From positions 930,001 through 994,000 of the forward strand of contig NZ_CP128477.1 of assembly GCF_030369675.1 (NCBI RefSeq): a stretch of 64,000 nt of DNA. Direction: 5' to 3'. The stretch is from Peteryoungia algae. GTDB lineage: Bacteria > Pseudomonadota > Alphaproteobacteria > Rhizobiales > Rhizobiaceae. Position numbers and translations under genes: made by a program. Shown here in pieces: positions 57,024-64,000 of this stretch (positions are counted from its first letter, which is position 1; each line of letters begins with the position of its first letter). Under the pieces are notes generated by a model. The model saw only the letters and a list, made by a program, of their open reading frames with translations. It was not told the DNA's origin and did no database searches.

Positions 57024-57728
57024 TCAGCCAGGCAGCGTCAGGGCCTGCATGTGAAAGCGCAGTAGTGCGTCGGGATAGCGATGCTCGACCCCGACAGGAC
57101 AGGCATTGCGAGCAAGGCAACCCGAAACCATGCAGCCACCCTGCCCCGCCACAGTCGCAAGGTGCTGCCGACAGCGCGCGACATCGAAGCTGTTCTCCAA
57201 GACGGCCCCGACCGGACACGCCGACAGGCAGGGTTTTTCGAAACAGCGATCGCATGGATGCGCTTTTGCCTTGCCAACCGCCCCGATCTCTTCGCCCCAG
57301 TTACGAAACAGGAGCGCGCCGCGATAGCTGTGCCAGAGCCCGTATTGCGGATGGATCAGAATGCCGAGCGGCGAGGCCTTCAACCCTTCCGCCTGCATCG
57401 CCCATCTCTGAAATGGTTGGTAAGGCGGCTCTGACGGATAACAGGCCGAAGCCCCGAATTGCGCCGCCACATCGCCGATCACGAATTTTGACCAGCGATC
57501 CAGCGGATCGGCCCCGCCACCGTCAGTTTGCGCCTCCCGCCAGGCACTGAAGATCGGCCACATGGCACCACCGGCGACACCGACCAGCACCACGACCGAA
57601 ACCGGTCCGTCATCGCCAAGCAACGCTGCGGGCTCTCCGTCTCCGAACCGAAGCACCCCACGGCATGAAAGGCCGAACCCTGCCAGCCGCGCATCGATTT
57701 CGGTCAGAACGGATGAAGGGCCGCTCAT
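57024..57728 (-). CDS. 4Fe-4S dicluster protein, QueG C-terminal-like
   Basis: A 234-residue protein. The C-terminal half carries two cysteine clusters in the pattern of [4Fe-4S] centres: CDRCFEKPCLSACP and CRQHLATVAGQGGCMVSGCLARNACP. The N-terminal half has VVVLVGVAGGAMWPIFSAW and an alpha/beta look like the cobalamin-binding part of epoxyqueuosine reductase without a convincing substrate site. Located immediately downstream of the MttB homologue, it is a candidate electron donor for corrinoid reactivation, which is inference. The ATG at 57728 is the first in frame. Confidence 0.7.
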   Translation of the reverse strand: MSGPSSVLTEIDARLAGFGLSCRGVLRFGDGEPAALLGDDGPVSVVVLVGVAGGAMWPIFSAWREAQTDGGGADPLDRWSKFVIGDVAAQFGASACYPSEPPYQPFQRWAMQAEGLKASPLGILIHPQYGLWHSYRGALLFRNWGEEIGAVGKAKAHPCDRCFEKPCLSACPVGAVLENSFDVARCRQHLATVAGQGGCMVSGCLARNACPVGVEHRYPDALLRFHMQALTLPG

Positions 57729-57826
57729 CGCGGCCCCTCGATTTTATAATGGGGTCGCCAAACCTCCTCCTGGATCATGTCGGCGACCTTGGTGGCTCCG
57801 CCTTGCTCCCTGGCAACGGGACCCTT

Positions 57827-59392
57827 TCAAGTGAAGGCGTCGGGCATCGAATCCTTGCGGCCAGCGATGAAGGCCAGCAGTGCCTCGTCGATCGCAGGAT
57901 CGAGCGGCGGCGCCTCGTAGCTGTCGAGCCAGGAGCGGCAGAGTGTGTTCGCCCGTTCCTCGACGCGCTTGCGTCCCTCGATTTCCCACTGCTCGAACGA
58001 GTTGTTGTCGGCCAGTGCAGAACGGTAGAAGGCGGACTGGAAGTTCGCCTGCGTATGGGCGCAACCGAGATAATGGGCACCGGGACCCACTTCGCGGATC
58101 GCATCCATCGCCTGGCCGCTTTCGCTGAGATCCACGCCCTGCGCCATCTTCTGCATCATGCCGAGCTGGTCCTGGTCGATCATGAACTTCTCGTAGCAGG
58201 CGGCAAGACCGCCCTCGAGCCATCCGGCCGCATGCAGAACGAAGTTGGCACCGGCCAGCAGTGTCATGTTGAGCGTATTGGCGCTCTCATGGGCGGCCTG
58301 CGCATCCGGAACCTTGGACGCGCAGAGCGACCCGCCGGTACGGAAGGGCAGCCCCATGCGCCGCGCGAGCTGCGCTGCTCCATAAGAGACAAGAGCTGGC
58401 TCCGGCGTGCCGAAGGTCGGCGCACCCGACTGCATCGAGATCGAGGCGGCAAACGTTCCGAATAGCACAGGAGCACCTGGGCGGATCAGCTGCGTGAACG
58501 AGGCCCCGGCCAACACTTCGGCGAGGATCTGCGTCAGGGTTCCAGCAACCGTGACCGGGCTCATTGCGCCGGACAGAATGAAGGGTGACACGACGGATGC
58601 CTGGCCGTGACGCGCATAGACCTTCGACGCCCCGAGCATGGTCTCATCGAAGACCATCGGCGAGTTGGCGTTGATCAGGTTCAGCATGACGCAATTGTTT
58701 TCGACGAAGTCGTCGCCGAAGACGAGTTTCGCCATGGCGATCGAATCTTCCGCCCGTTCCGGCGCCGTCACCGAGCCCATGAACGGTTTGTCGGAATATT
58801 TGATATGGGTATAGACCATGTCGAGATGGCGCTTGTTGACGGGTACGTCGACCGGCTCGCAGACCGTGCCGCCCGACGAATGCATCGACGGCGCCATATA
58901 GGCGAGCTTCACGAAATTGCGGAAATCCTCGATCGTCGCATAACGCCTGTTGCCGTCGAGGTCGCGCACGAAGGGCGGGCCATAGACCGGCGCAAACACG
59001 GTGGCATTGCCGCCGATGCGAACGCTGCGCTCGGGATTGCGCGCATGCCAGGTGAATTCCGAAGGCGCCGTCTTCAGGAGCTCGCGGCAGAGCCCCTTGG
59101 GGAAATGCACCCGCTGTCCCTTTACGTCGGCGCCGGCATTCTTCCAGAGTTCCAGCGCCTCGGCGTCGTCACGGAATTCGATGCCGATTTCCTCAAGCAC
59201 GATGTCGGCATTGTGCTCGATCAGCTGAAGGCCCTCTTCGTCCAGAACGTTGTAGGGCTGGATCTTGCGGGTGATGTAAGGCATGGCGGGGCCGGAACCA
59301 CCGCCGCTGCGCGAGGCCCTGCGGGCTGCGGCGCCACGTCCCTCGCCGCGAGAACGACGTCCTGCACCCGGTTCTTCGATGATCTCATCCAT
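57827..59392 (-). CDS. Trimethylamine methyltransferase (MttB) family protein, non-pyrrolysine
   Basis: A 521-residue TIM-barrel methyltransferase of the MttB superfamily. Marks include ITRKIQPYNVLDEEGLQLIEHNADIVLEEIG near the N-terminus, FAPVYGPPFVRDLDG, MNLI-like VMLNLINANSPMVFDETMLGA, and HAAGWLEGGLAACYEKFMIDQD near the C-terminus. The frame runs without an internal amber codon, so it lacks the pyrrolysine of true trimethylamine methyltransferases and should be of the MtgB-like group that demethylates quaternary amines. The start MDEIIEEPG at 59392 has GAGGAA seven bases upstream; longer starts (59440, 59470) are possible. Divergent from the corrinoid protein gene. Confidence 0.88.
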   Translation of the reverse strand: MDEIIEEPGAGRRSRGEGRGAAARRASRSGGGSGPAMPYITRKIQPYNVLDEEGLQLIEHNADIVLEEIGIEFRDDAEALELWKNAGADVKGQRVHFPKGLCRELLKTAPSEFTWHARNPERSVRIGGNATVFAPVYGPPFVRDLDGNRRYATIEDFRNFVKLAYMAPSMHSSGGTVCEPVDVPVNKRHLDMVYTHIKYSDKPFMGSVTAPERAEDSIAMAKLVFGDDFVENNCVMLNLINANSPMVFDETMLGASKVYARHGQASVVSPFILSGAMSPVTVAGTLTQILAEVLAGASFTQLIRPGAPVLFGTFAASISMQSGAPTFGTPEPALVSYGAAQLARRMGLPFRTGGSLCASKVPDAQAAHESANTLNMTLLAGANFVLHAAGWLEGGLAACYEKFMIDQDQLGMMQKMAQGVDLSESGQAMDAIREVGPGAHYLGCAHTQANFQSAFYRSALADNNSFEQWEIEGRKRVEERANTLCRSWLDSYEAPPLDPAIDEALLAFIAGRKDSMPDAFT

Positions 59393-59492
59393 GTCTGCTT
59401 CCTCGCTCGAGCGCTCGTCCGCGCTGCTTCTCTCCTCCATTATGCTATTCCAATCTGCATGTGAAACCATCCTTTATGCGCCAACCGCTTGC

Positions 59493-59542
59493 GTCTCACA
59501 GACATCGCATTTCGCACGGCTAGTCTCACACCGTCGCATTTC
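59493..59542. promoter_or_regulatory. Tandem direct repeats in the mttB/corrinoid divergent promoter
   Basis: GTCTCACA-N4-TCGCATTTC (59493-59513) recurs as GTCTCACA-N3-TCGCATTTC (59523-59542), with a centre-to-centre distance of about 30 bases, three helical turns. Such spaced direct repeats are typical of AraC-family activator sites. The element lies about 100 bases from the mttB start and 120 from the corrinoid gene. Confidence 0.65.
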
Positions 59543-59662
59543 AGGGTCGCCGCGTCGTAATCGAAAAGAGTTTTTCACGAACTTGAGGTTTAACTTTCCT
59601 TCGGGCAATCTCATGCCCGGCGCGATCGGAATCGCGTTAAAAAAGAAGCGGGAAGCACCACC

Positions 59663-60364
59663 ATGGCCGAAGATGACATCATTCTTTCCGAACTCTCCGA
59701 TGAAGAGCTCGTGCAGCAGATGCATGATGACCTCTATGACGGCCTGAAGGAGGAGATCGAAGAAGCGACGAACATCCTCCTGGAGCGTGGCTGGGTGCCC
59801 TATGACGTCCTAACGCAGGCCCTCGTCGAAGGCATGCGCATCGTCGGCGTGGATTTCCGCGACGGCATTCTTTTCGTGCCGGAAGTTCTGTTGTCGGCCA
59901 ATGCCATGAAAGCCGGCATGACGATCCTGCGACCGCTTCTCGCGGCCACCGGCGCACCGAAACAGGGCAAGATGGTCATCGGCACCGTGAAGGGCGATAT
60001 TCACGACATCGGCAAGAACCTCGTCGGCATGATGATGGAAGGTGCAGGCTTCGACGTCATTGACCTCGGCATCAACAACCCGGTCGAAAACTATCTGGAA
60101 GCCCTGGAACGCGAAAAGCCCGATATCCTCGGCATGTCGGCTCTGCTGACGACAACCATGCCCTATATGAAGGTCGTCATCGACACGATGAAGGAAAAGG
60201 GCATTCGCGACGATTACGTCGTGCTCGTCGGCGGTGCGCCGCTCAACGAGGAATTCGGCAAGGCCGTTGGCGCCGATGCCTATTGTCGCGATGCGGCTGT
60301 CGCCGTCGAAACGGCCAAGGACTTCATCAGCCGCAAACACAACAGCCTGGGCGCTCGCGCCTGA
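59663..60364 (+). CDS. Corrinoid (B12-binding) methyltransferase partner protein
   Basis: A 233-residue corrinoid protein like MttC/MtbC. An N-terminal B12-binding helical cap (~1-90, ELSDEELVQQMHDDLYDGLKEEIEEATNILLERG) is followed by a Rossmann B12-binding domain with the base-off/His-on motif GTVKGDIHDIGKNLVG, where the histidine supplies the lower ligand to cobalt. MMEGAGFDVIDLGINNP, GMSALLTTTMPYM and VLVGGAPL complete the fold. It shuttles the methyl group from the MttB homologue to a folate-dependent partner. A hairpin lies after the stop. Confidence 0.93.
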   Translation: MAEDDIILSELSDEELVQQMHDDLYDGLKEEIEEATNILLERGWVPYDVLTQALVEGMRIVGVDFRDGILFVPEVLLSANAMKAGMTILRPLLAATGAPKQGKMVIGTVKGDIHDIGKNLVGMMMEGAGFDVIDLGINNPVENYLEALEREKPDILGMSALLTTTMPYMKVVIDTMKEKGIRDDYVVLVGGAPLNEEFGKAVGADAYCRDAAVAVETAKDFISRKHNSLGARA

Positions 60365-60377
60365 TCCGCGAAACGGC

Positions 60378-60403
60378 GAAGCCGGCCCTTAAAGGCCGGC
60401 TTC
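60378..60403. terminator. Hairpin after the corrinoid protein gene
   Basis: Ten-base perfect stem GAAGCCGGCC/GGCCGGCTTC with a six-base loop (60378-60387, 60394-60403). The T run is short, so termination may be partial. It overlaps the stop of a small minus-strand ORF. Confidence 0.5.
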
Positions 60404-60523
60404 TGCGTAGAATTCTCCCTGGGGGGCCGTCGCCATGGTCTGCCAGGCGACATGCCCTCCGGCATACAGGATGGCCGCCAGCATGTAGATGGCACTGGCC
60501 TTCGCGATGGTGGTGAGCGTCAT
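60389..60523 (-). CDS. Putative small membrane protein, 44 residues
   Basis: Unrecognised. MTLTTIAKASAIYMLAAILY then AGGHVAWQTMATAPQGEFYAEAGL: one hydrophobic helix (~8-26) followed by a polar tail. AGGAG with seven bases of spacing precedes the ATG, which is good evidence of translation, but the gene is very short, and its stop codon sits in the loop of the terminator hairpin on the opposite strand. Function unknown. Confidence 0.45.
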   Translation of the reverse strand: MTLTTIAKASAIYMLAAILYAGGHVAWQTMATAPQGEFYAEAGL

Positions 60524-60577
60524 GCTCCCTCTCCTGTTTCAGATGCGCTCAAAGCGGTGTCCCCCGCGCGGTCGCGA

Positions 60578-60739
60578 TTAGCGGGAAGCTGCGGCGTCGA
60601 CGTTGTTGGCAGCGTTCTGGGTCGCATCGACCGTGTTGGCAGCGTCCTGGCCAACGCCGCGGATGGTATTGCCGCAAGACGACAATGCGAAGACGGTGAC
60701 GAGAAGAACGGCGCCGGCTGTCAGTTTTTTGGCCATCAT
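60578..60739 (-). CDS. Entericidin EcnA/B-like small lipoprotein (copy 1)
   Basis: A 53-residue lipoprotein: MMAKKLTAGAVLLVTVFALS, then SCGNTIRGVGQDAANTVDATQNAANNVDA. The lipobox is ALSSC, giving lipidation at the cysteine; the SCGNTIRG motif after it is characteristic of entericidin-like proteins, linked in enterobacteria to stress-induced lysis toxin/antidote pairs. Adjacent methionine codons at 60739 and 60736 both could start translation. It lies divergent to and 37 bases from the DUF1638 gene. A second copy lies on the other side of DUF1638. Confidence 0.75.
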   Translation of the reverse strand: MMAKKLTAGAVLLVTVFALSSCGNTIRGVGQDAANTVDATQNAANNVDAAASR

Positions 60740-60776
60740 GTGTATGTACCTTCTGTCTGGTGAAGAGTGGATTGCG

Positions 60777-61403
60777 ATGGAACAACGCGCAAATTCGGAA
60801 AAGGTTCACGTGATCGCATGCGGAGCGATCGCGCGCGAAATTCTGGCCGTGAAAGCTCTGAATCGGCTCGATCATCTGACGCTGGAATGTCTGCCGGCCA
60901 TCTGGCATGTCTGGCCGGATCGCATCGCCCCGGCCTTGCGCGAAAAGATCGCGGAGGCCCGTGCTGCCGGCCACGAAAACATCTTCATCGGCTATGCGGA
61001 ATGCGGCACGCAGGGTGAAGTCGACAAGATCTGTCGTGAGGAAGGAATCGAGCGCCTTTCAGGCCCTCATTGCTACGCCTTCTTTACCGGCACGGAGAAA
61101 TTTCTCGCCGAATGCGAGACGGAATTTACCGCCTTTTACCTGACCGACCTGATCACCCGGCAGTTCGAGGCATTCGTCATCGAACCCCTGAAGCTCGATC
61201 GACATCCCGAACTGCGCGACATGGTCTTCGGAAATTACACGAAGATCGTCTATCTCGCCCAGACCCAGGACGCCGAGCTTCAGGCGAAGGCAAAATGGGC
61301 GGCGGATTATCTCAAGCTCGACTACGAATACCGTTTCACCGGTTATGGCGATCTGGCACCGGAACTGGTCGCAGCAGCAGGTGTCGCGGCCGAGACTGCC
61401 TGA
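60777..61403 (+). CDS. DUF1638 domain-containing protein
   Basis: A 208-residue soluble protein of the DUF1638 family, commonly found with corrinoid-dependent methyltransferase genes but with no proven role. Conserved pieces are VHVIACGAIAREILAVKAL, LPAIWHVWPDRIAPALREKI, NIFIGYAECGTQGEVDKICREEGIERLSGPHCYAFF, and FYLTDLITRQFEAFVIEPLKLDRHPELRDMVFGNYTKIVYLAQTQD. The cysteines in ACG, ECG and PHCY are candidate metal ligands. ATG at 60777 is chosen over much longer in-frame starts, which would overlap the entericidin gene on the opposite strand. Confidence 0.87.
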   Translation: MEQRANSEKVHVIACGAIAREILAVKALNRLDHLTLECLPAIWHVWPDRIAPALREKIAEARAAGHENIFIGYAECGTQGEVDKICREEGIERLSGPHCYAFFTGTEKFLAECETEFTAFYLTDLITRQFEAFVIEPLKLDRHPELRDMVFGNYTKIVYLAQTQDAELQAKAKWAADYLKLDYEYRFTGYGDLAPELVAAAGVAAETA

Positions 61404-61429
61404 AAACCGACAGTTCCGGACACGCCTGC

Positions 61430-61597
61430 TCAGTTGATGGAATTCGCGACGCTGCGGCCCGCATCCTGCGTCGCATCGACCGCATTGCCGAGATCGCTGC
61501 CAATCCCGCGGATCGTGTTGCCGCAGGACGACAGACCGATCGTCATAACGATCAACATGGTCACAAAACCTGCACAGCGTTGAAGAACGACAGTCAT
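61430..61597 (-). CDS. Entericidin-like small lipoprotein (copy 2)
   Basis: A 55-residue lipoprotein, MTVVLQRCAGFVTMLIVMTIG followed by LSSCGNTIRGIGSDLGNAVDATQDA. The SSCGNTIRG segment is shared with copy 1 and the DNA there is nearly identical (around 61507-61533 versus 60656-60682), so the pair is a duplication. GGGGAA precedes the start; an ATG seven codons upstream is less favoured. It lies convergent to the DUF1638 gene, 26 bases beyond its stop. Confidence 0.72.
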   Translation of the reverse strand: MTVVLQRCAGFVTMLIVMTIGLSSCGNTIRGIGSDLGNAVDATQDAGRSVANSIN

Positions 61598-61816
61598 CCT
61601 GATTCCCCGTCTGATCAAAACAAGACGACCTAGGTGACAAGCGCTTGCGAAAAAATCAAGGCAACAGCCTAAGCCGGTTCCAGGATGGTTTTCGCATGAT
61701 TCACCCTCTCTTTACCATTCCCGAAAGCACGGCAGCGTCACCGATCCGCTTTAATCGCCCTGTAATAACCCTGTGCAAACGTGGCGATAGGTCAACAAAA
61801 AACAAGAGATCAAGGA

Positions 61817-62464
61817 ATGACCGACAGGGCGGAAACATGGGTGGCGGGTCTCGTCACCGCGCGTGAACATCATCAACCCGAGAACCTCTCGGACCTTCTG
61901 GTACGGCTGGCCCGCACCACGGACCGCAAGGTGACGATCCGCGACATCGCGATCGCCCTGCAGGACCGGTCCTTCGGCGCCTTCCTTCTTGTCTTTGCCC
62001 TTCCCAATCTCGTGCCCATGCCCCCGGGCGCCACCTTCATTCTGGGGCTCCCGCTGATTTTTGTCGCCTGGCAGATGGTCGCCTCTCCCGGCGGACGCGT
62101 CTTCTTTCCGCGTGTCGTCAACGCGTATGGCGTTGAACCGCAGACATTCGAGGCCATCGTCAGTCGCCTCGTTCCCTGGATGCGCCGGGCCGAAAAGCTC
62201 GTGATCCCGCGCTTCTGGCTGTTCGAAAGCCGATTCGCAGAGCGCGTGATCGGTCTCTTCGCCCTGATCCTCGCAGTCGTCGTCTTCCTGCCGATCCCGC
62301 TTGGCAACTGGCCGCCGGCCTTCGCCCTTGCGCTGCTCGGCTTTGCCCATTCCCAGCGTGACGGCCTCGGCGTCATCATCGGCTGCGCCCTCGGCCTCCT
62401 TTCACTGCTACTCGCCGGCTTCGTCGTCTACACCGCCATCGCCGTCGTTTCGCTCGTCGTCTGA
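61817..62464 (+). CDS. exoD: ExoD family exopolysaccharide-synthesis protein
   Basis: A 215-residue membrane protein of the ExoD family, needed in Sinorhizobium meliloti for normal exopolysaccharide and alkaline tolerance. Conserved stretches are RDIAIALQDRSFGAFLLVFALPNLVPMPPGATFILGLPLIFVAWQM and WMRRAEKLVIPRFWLFES, then three to four C-terminal helices. ATG at 61817 (MTDRAETW) is close to CAAGGA, and a GTG at 61781 is the alternative. It overlaps the next gene by one base. Confidence 0.85.
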   Translation: MTDRAETWVAGLVTAREHHQPENLSDLLVRLARTTDRKVTIRDIAIALQDRSFGAFLLVFALPNLVPMPPGATFILGLPLIFVAWQMVASPGGRVFFPRVVNAYGVEPQTFEAIVSRLVPWMRRAEKLVIPRFWLFESRFAERVIGLFALILAVVVFLPIPLGNWPPAFALALLGFAHSQRDGLGVIIGCALGLLSLLLAGFVVYTAIAVVSLVV

Positions 62465-63252
62465 TGCCCGAAACCATGGCCGAGCCGATTCGCCGTCCGG
62501 TGGTCGTCATGACCGCCGGCGGCCTCAATCCGACCATCGTGGTCCAGCACCTCGCCAGAAGCGGCCACGACGTTCACGTCCTGCTGGAAGATCCCGAGGG
62601 CAAGGGCGAGATCACCCGCCGTCGCGCCCGCAAACTCGGCTGGACCGCTGCCCTTGGCCAGCTCGGTACGATGGTTGCCGCCCGCCTCCTGCGCCGTCTG
62701 GCCGATCGTCGTGTCGCAGAACTGCTCAGCCTTCACAGTCTGGAACGGGATCTGCCGAAGACAATCCCCATCCACCCCGTCACCTCGATCAACGCTGCGG
62801 ATACGACAGACCTCGTCGAAAAGATCCAGCCCGGCGCCATCCTTCTCGTCTCTACCCGCCTGATGTCGGAGCGCCAGATCGCAGCAATGCCCTGCCCGGT
62901 CATCAATCTGCATGCCGGCATCAACCCCCATTACCGCGGCCAGATGGGCGGCTACTGGTCCTTGCGCGAAAACGACGCGCAGAACTTTGGCGCCACACTC
63001 CATCTCGTCGATGCCGGCACCGATACAGGTGGCACGCTTTACGAAGTCCGCACCCGGCCTGCGCGCACCGACTTCATCTCGACCTATCCGCTGCTGCTGA
63101 CGATTTCCGCCCTGGAGATCACCCGCCACTCGATCGAAGATGCGCTCCACGGCCGCCTGTCTCCGAAGGTCCCGCAAGGCCCCTCCGCTCTCCGCTTTCC
63201 GCCAACGCTCTGGTCCTGGATCTGGTGCGGCATCACGCGCCGAATCTGGTAA
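62464..63252 (+). CDS. Formyltransferase family protein
   Basis: A 262-residue protein with the folate-dependent formyltransferase fold (PurN/Fmt/ArnA type). Catalytic-region motifs are VINLHAGINPHYRGQMGG, in which the Asn, His and following Asp (HLVDAGTDTGG) match the N-H-D catalytic set. The C-terminal ~60 residues differ from PurN, so the acceptor is unknown. It starts at the last base of exoD and precedes the PF13769 protein by about 108 bases. Placed near methyl-transfer genes, it may use or release one-carbon folate; inference. Confidence 0.82.
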   Translation: MPETMAEPIRRPVVVMTAGGLNPTIVVQHLARSGHDVHVLLEDPEGKGEITRRRARKLGWTAALGQLGTMVAARLLRRLADRRVAELLSLHSLERDLPKTIPIHPVTSINAADTTDLVEKIQPGAILLVSTRLMSERQIAAMPCPVINLHAGINPHYRGQMGGYWSLRENDAQNFGATLHLVDAGTDTGGTLYEVRTRPARTDFISTYPLLLTISALEITRHSIEDALHGRLSPKVPQGPSALRFPPTLWSWIWCGITRRIW

Positions 63253-63360
63253 AATCAACAGGACTCATGGCAGCGTCGTATTTGGCGACAAGCGACGTCG
63301 TGAAAAGCGCAGTCCGGCGAATGCCCCCCGTGCATTCTGGTCTCAAAGGGAGAGAGTGGC

Positions 63361-63663
63361 ATGGCAGACAAGATCGTCGTTTACTGGCGGGATATTCCAG
63401 CGCAGGTAATCGTCAAGCGGGGGCGCAAATCCGCCAAACGCGAACTCTCGCTGCGCTTCACCGAAGCCATCGACATGGCCGCAATGCGCTCCGGCGCTGC
63501 CGAGACCGACGCCTATCTCGCCGACTGGCGCAAGGCTGATCCGGTTCCCGTCGGAGACGACATGGAAGCGGAAGCGGAAGCCGCGGCCGCCGAAATCGAG
63601 GCGGCCTACGACAAGGCCCGTCTCGTCGCACTCGTCCATACCGGAGGCCGCGACAATGGGTGA
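63361..63663 (+). CDS. Virulence factor (PF13769) family protein, 100 residues
   Basis: A 100-residue small soluble protein matching the 'virulence factor' family name PF13769: KIVVYWRDIPAQVIVKRGRKSAKRELSLRFTEAIDMAAMRSGAAETDAYLADWRK. The name is historical; homologues regularly accompany MTHFR C-terminal and corrinoid methyl-transfer genes in alphaproteobacteria. A GAGAG site is just upstream. Its last eight bases overlap the next gene. Confidence 0.8.
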   Translation: MADKIVVYWRDIPAQVIVKRGRKSAKRELSLRFTEAIDMAAMRSGAAETDAYLADWRKADPVPVGDDMEAEAEAAAAEIEAAYDKARLVALVHTGGRDNG

Positions 63664-64000
63664 GCCGCAACTCGTCGATCCCGGTCCTCCGAAAAAGGGC
63701 AATGCCGCCCCTGCGGCCAAGGCCAAGACCGGCGCCTTCACGCCAGCCGGCGTCTCGCCCAACCGCCGCGCCCGCCGCTCCTATACGATACGCCTCTGGG
63801 CCGTGCGCAATTCGCGCCTGCTCGAATGGATCTACCGCAATTTCGCCAGCGCCTTTCTCTTCCTCCATCCGGTCTGGAAGGCGCTCGGTTATAGCAGGGT
63901 CGAAACCCCGGTCACCTTTGTCGAGCGCAATGTGAAGGGCCTCCTCTTCGACTGTCGCATGTGCGGCCAATGCGTACTGTCCTCCACCGGCATGTCATGC
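63656..64000 (+). CDS. Methylenetetrahydrofolate reductase C-terminal domain protein (partial, runs off window)
   Basis: First 115 residues only; the gene continues past 64000. After a basic, proline-rich N-terminal ~40 residues comes RLWAVRNSRLLEWIYRNFASAFLFLHPVWKALGYSRVETP and the cysteine motif DCRMCGQCVLSSTGMSC, the signature of the MTHFR_C (PF12225) family found beside MetF in corrinoid pathways, where its cysteines likely bind an Fe-S or zinc centre. It overlaps the PF13769 gene by eight bases, so the two are coupled. MetF and the methyltetrahydrofolate transferase are expected downstream. Confidence 0.85.
   Translation, partial: MGEPQLVDPGPPKKGNAAPAAKAKTGAFTPAGVSPNRRARRSYTIRLWAVRNSRLLEWIYRNFASAFLFLHPVWKALGYSRVETPVTFVERNVKGLLFDCRMCGQCVLSSTGMSC

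Noticed and set aside
57827..59392. Pyrrolysine-containing MttB with amber codon
   Set aside because: The reading frame is uninterrupted and no pyl genes are seen, so it is a non-pyrrolysine member.
59393..59662. Cobalamin riboswitch upstream of the corrinoid locus
   Set aside because: No B12-box-like sequence or extended structure was found in the divergent region; direct repeats are the only clear signal.

Overview
The window reads as a chromosomal segment of an alphaproteobacterium of the order Rhizobiales (Rhizobium/Agrobacterium-like). Pointers are the high GC coding bias, an IalB-type invasion-associated protein, a glnB-glnA operon with a sigma-54 promoter, a GAAC-N7-GAAC SOS box (the alphaproteobacterial LexA site) between uvrA and ssb, an ExoD homologue, and an alphaproteobacterial GyrA with an insertion in its C-terminal domain. 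No phage, insertion sequence or CRISPR array was recognised.

Layout. 1-15 kb holds housekeeping genes: a truncated family 5 solute-binding protein, ialB-like, hspQ, an EamA exporter, glnB-glnA, nnr, a Na/Pi cotransporter, a DUF72 gene, uvrA/ssb, a DUF2254 membrane protein and marC. 15-23 kb holds gyrA, three very small membrane-protein genes, coaD, two cyclophilins, queA-tgt and a DUF4864 protein. 23-27 kb holds a TRAP transporter and a metallophosphoesterase. 28-39.6 kb is a long operon with a divergent DeoR regulator: a betaine/choline-type ABC transporter with a duplicated fused permease, two dimethylglycine/sarcosine dehydrogenase-like flavoproteins and two choline-kinase-like phosphotransferases. 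39.6-47 kb is a cell-envelope/replication operon (rlpA, D-Ala-D-Ala carboxypeptidase homologue, tmk, holB, metG, tatD, MBL hydrolase), followed by tRNA-Ser(UGA). 47.4-50 kb is a small accessory block (tetR, dehydrogenase, cupin). 50-55.7 kb holds an uncharacterised membrane-protein/Clp-fold pair and a MacAB-like exporter. 56-64 kb is a corrinoid-dependent methyltransferase locus: non-pyrrolysine MttB homologue, corrinoid protein, DUF1638, a 4Fe-4S protein, a formyltransferase, a PF13769 protein and the start of an MTHFR C-terminal-domain gene that runs off the end.

How the parts fit. Two separate loci appear devoted to methyl groups on nitrogen compounds. The 28-39 kb operon would import a quaternary amine or amino alcohol, phosphorylate something, and oxidatively demethylate via folate-coupled flavoproteins. 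The 56-64 kb locus would transfer a methyl group to cobalamin and then to tetrahydrofolate. Both would feed the one-carbon pool. Neither the substrate of the kinases nor that of the MttB homologue can be read from sequence; these are the parts of the window most likely to hold undescribed biology.

Limits. All calls were made by reading; no database search or computation was run. Starts were chosen from ribosome binding sites and family alignment by memory.
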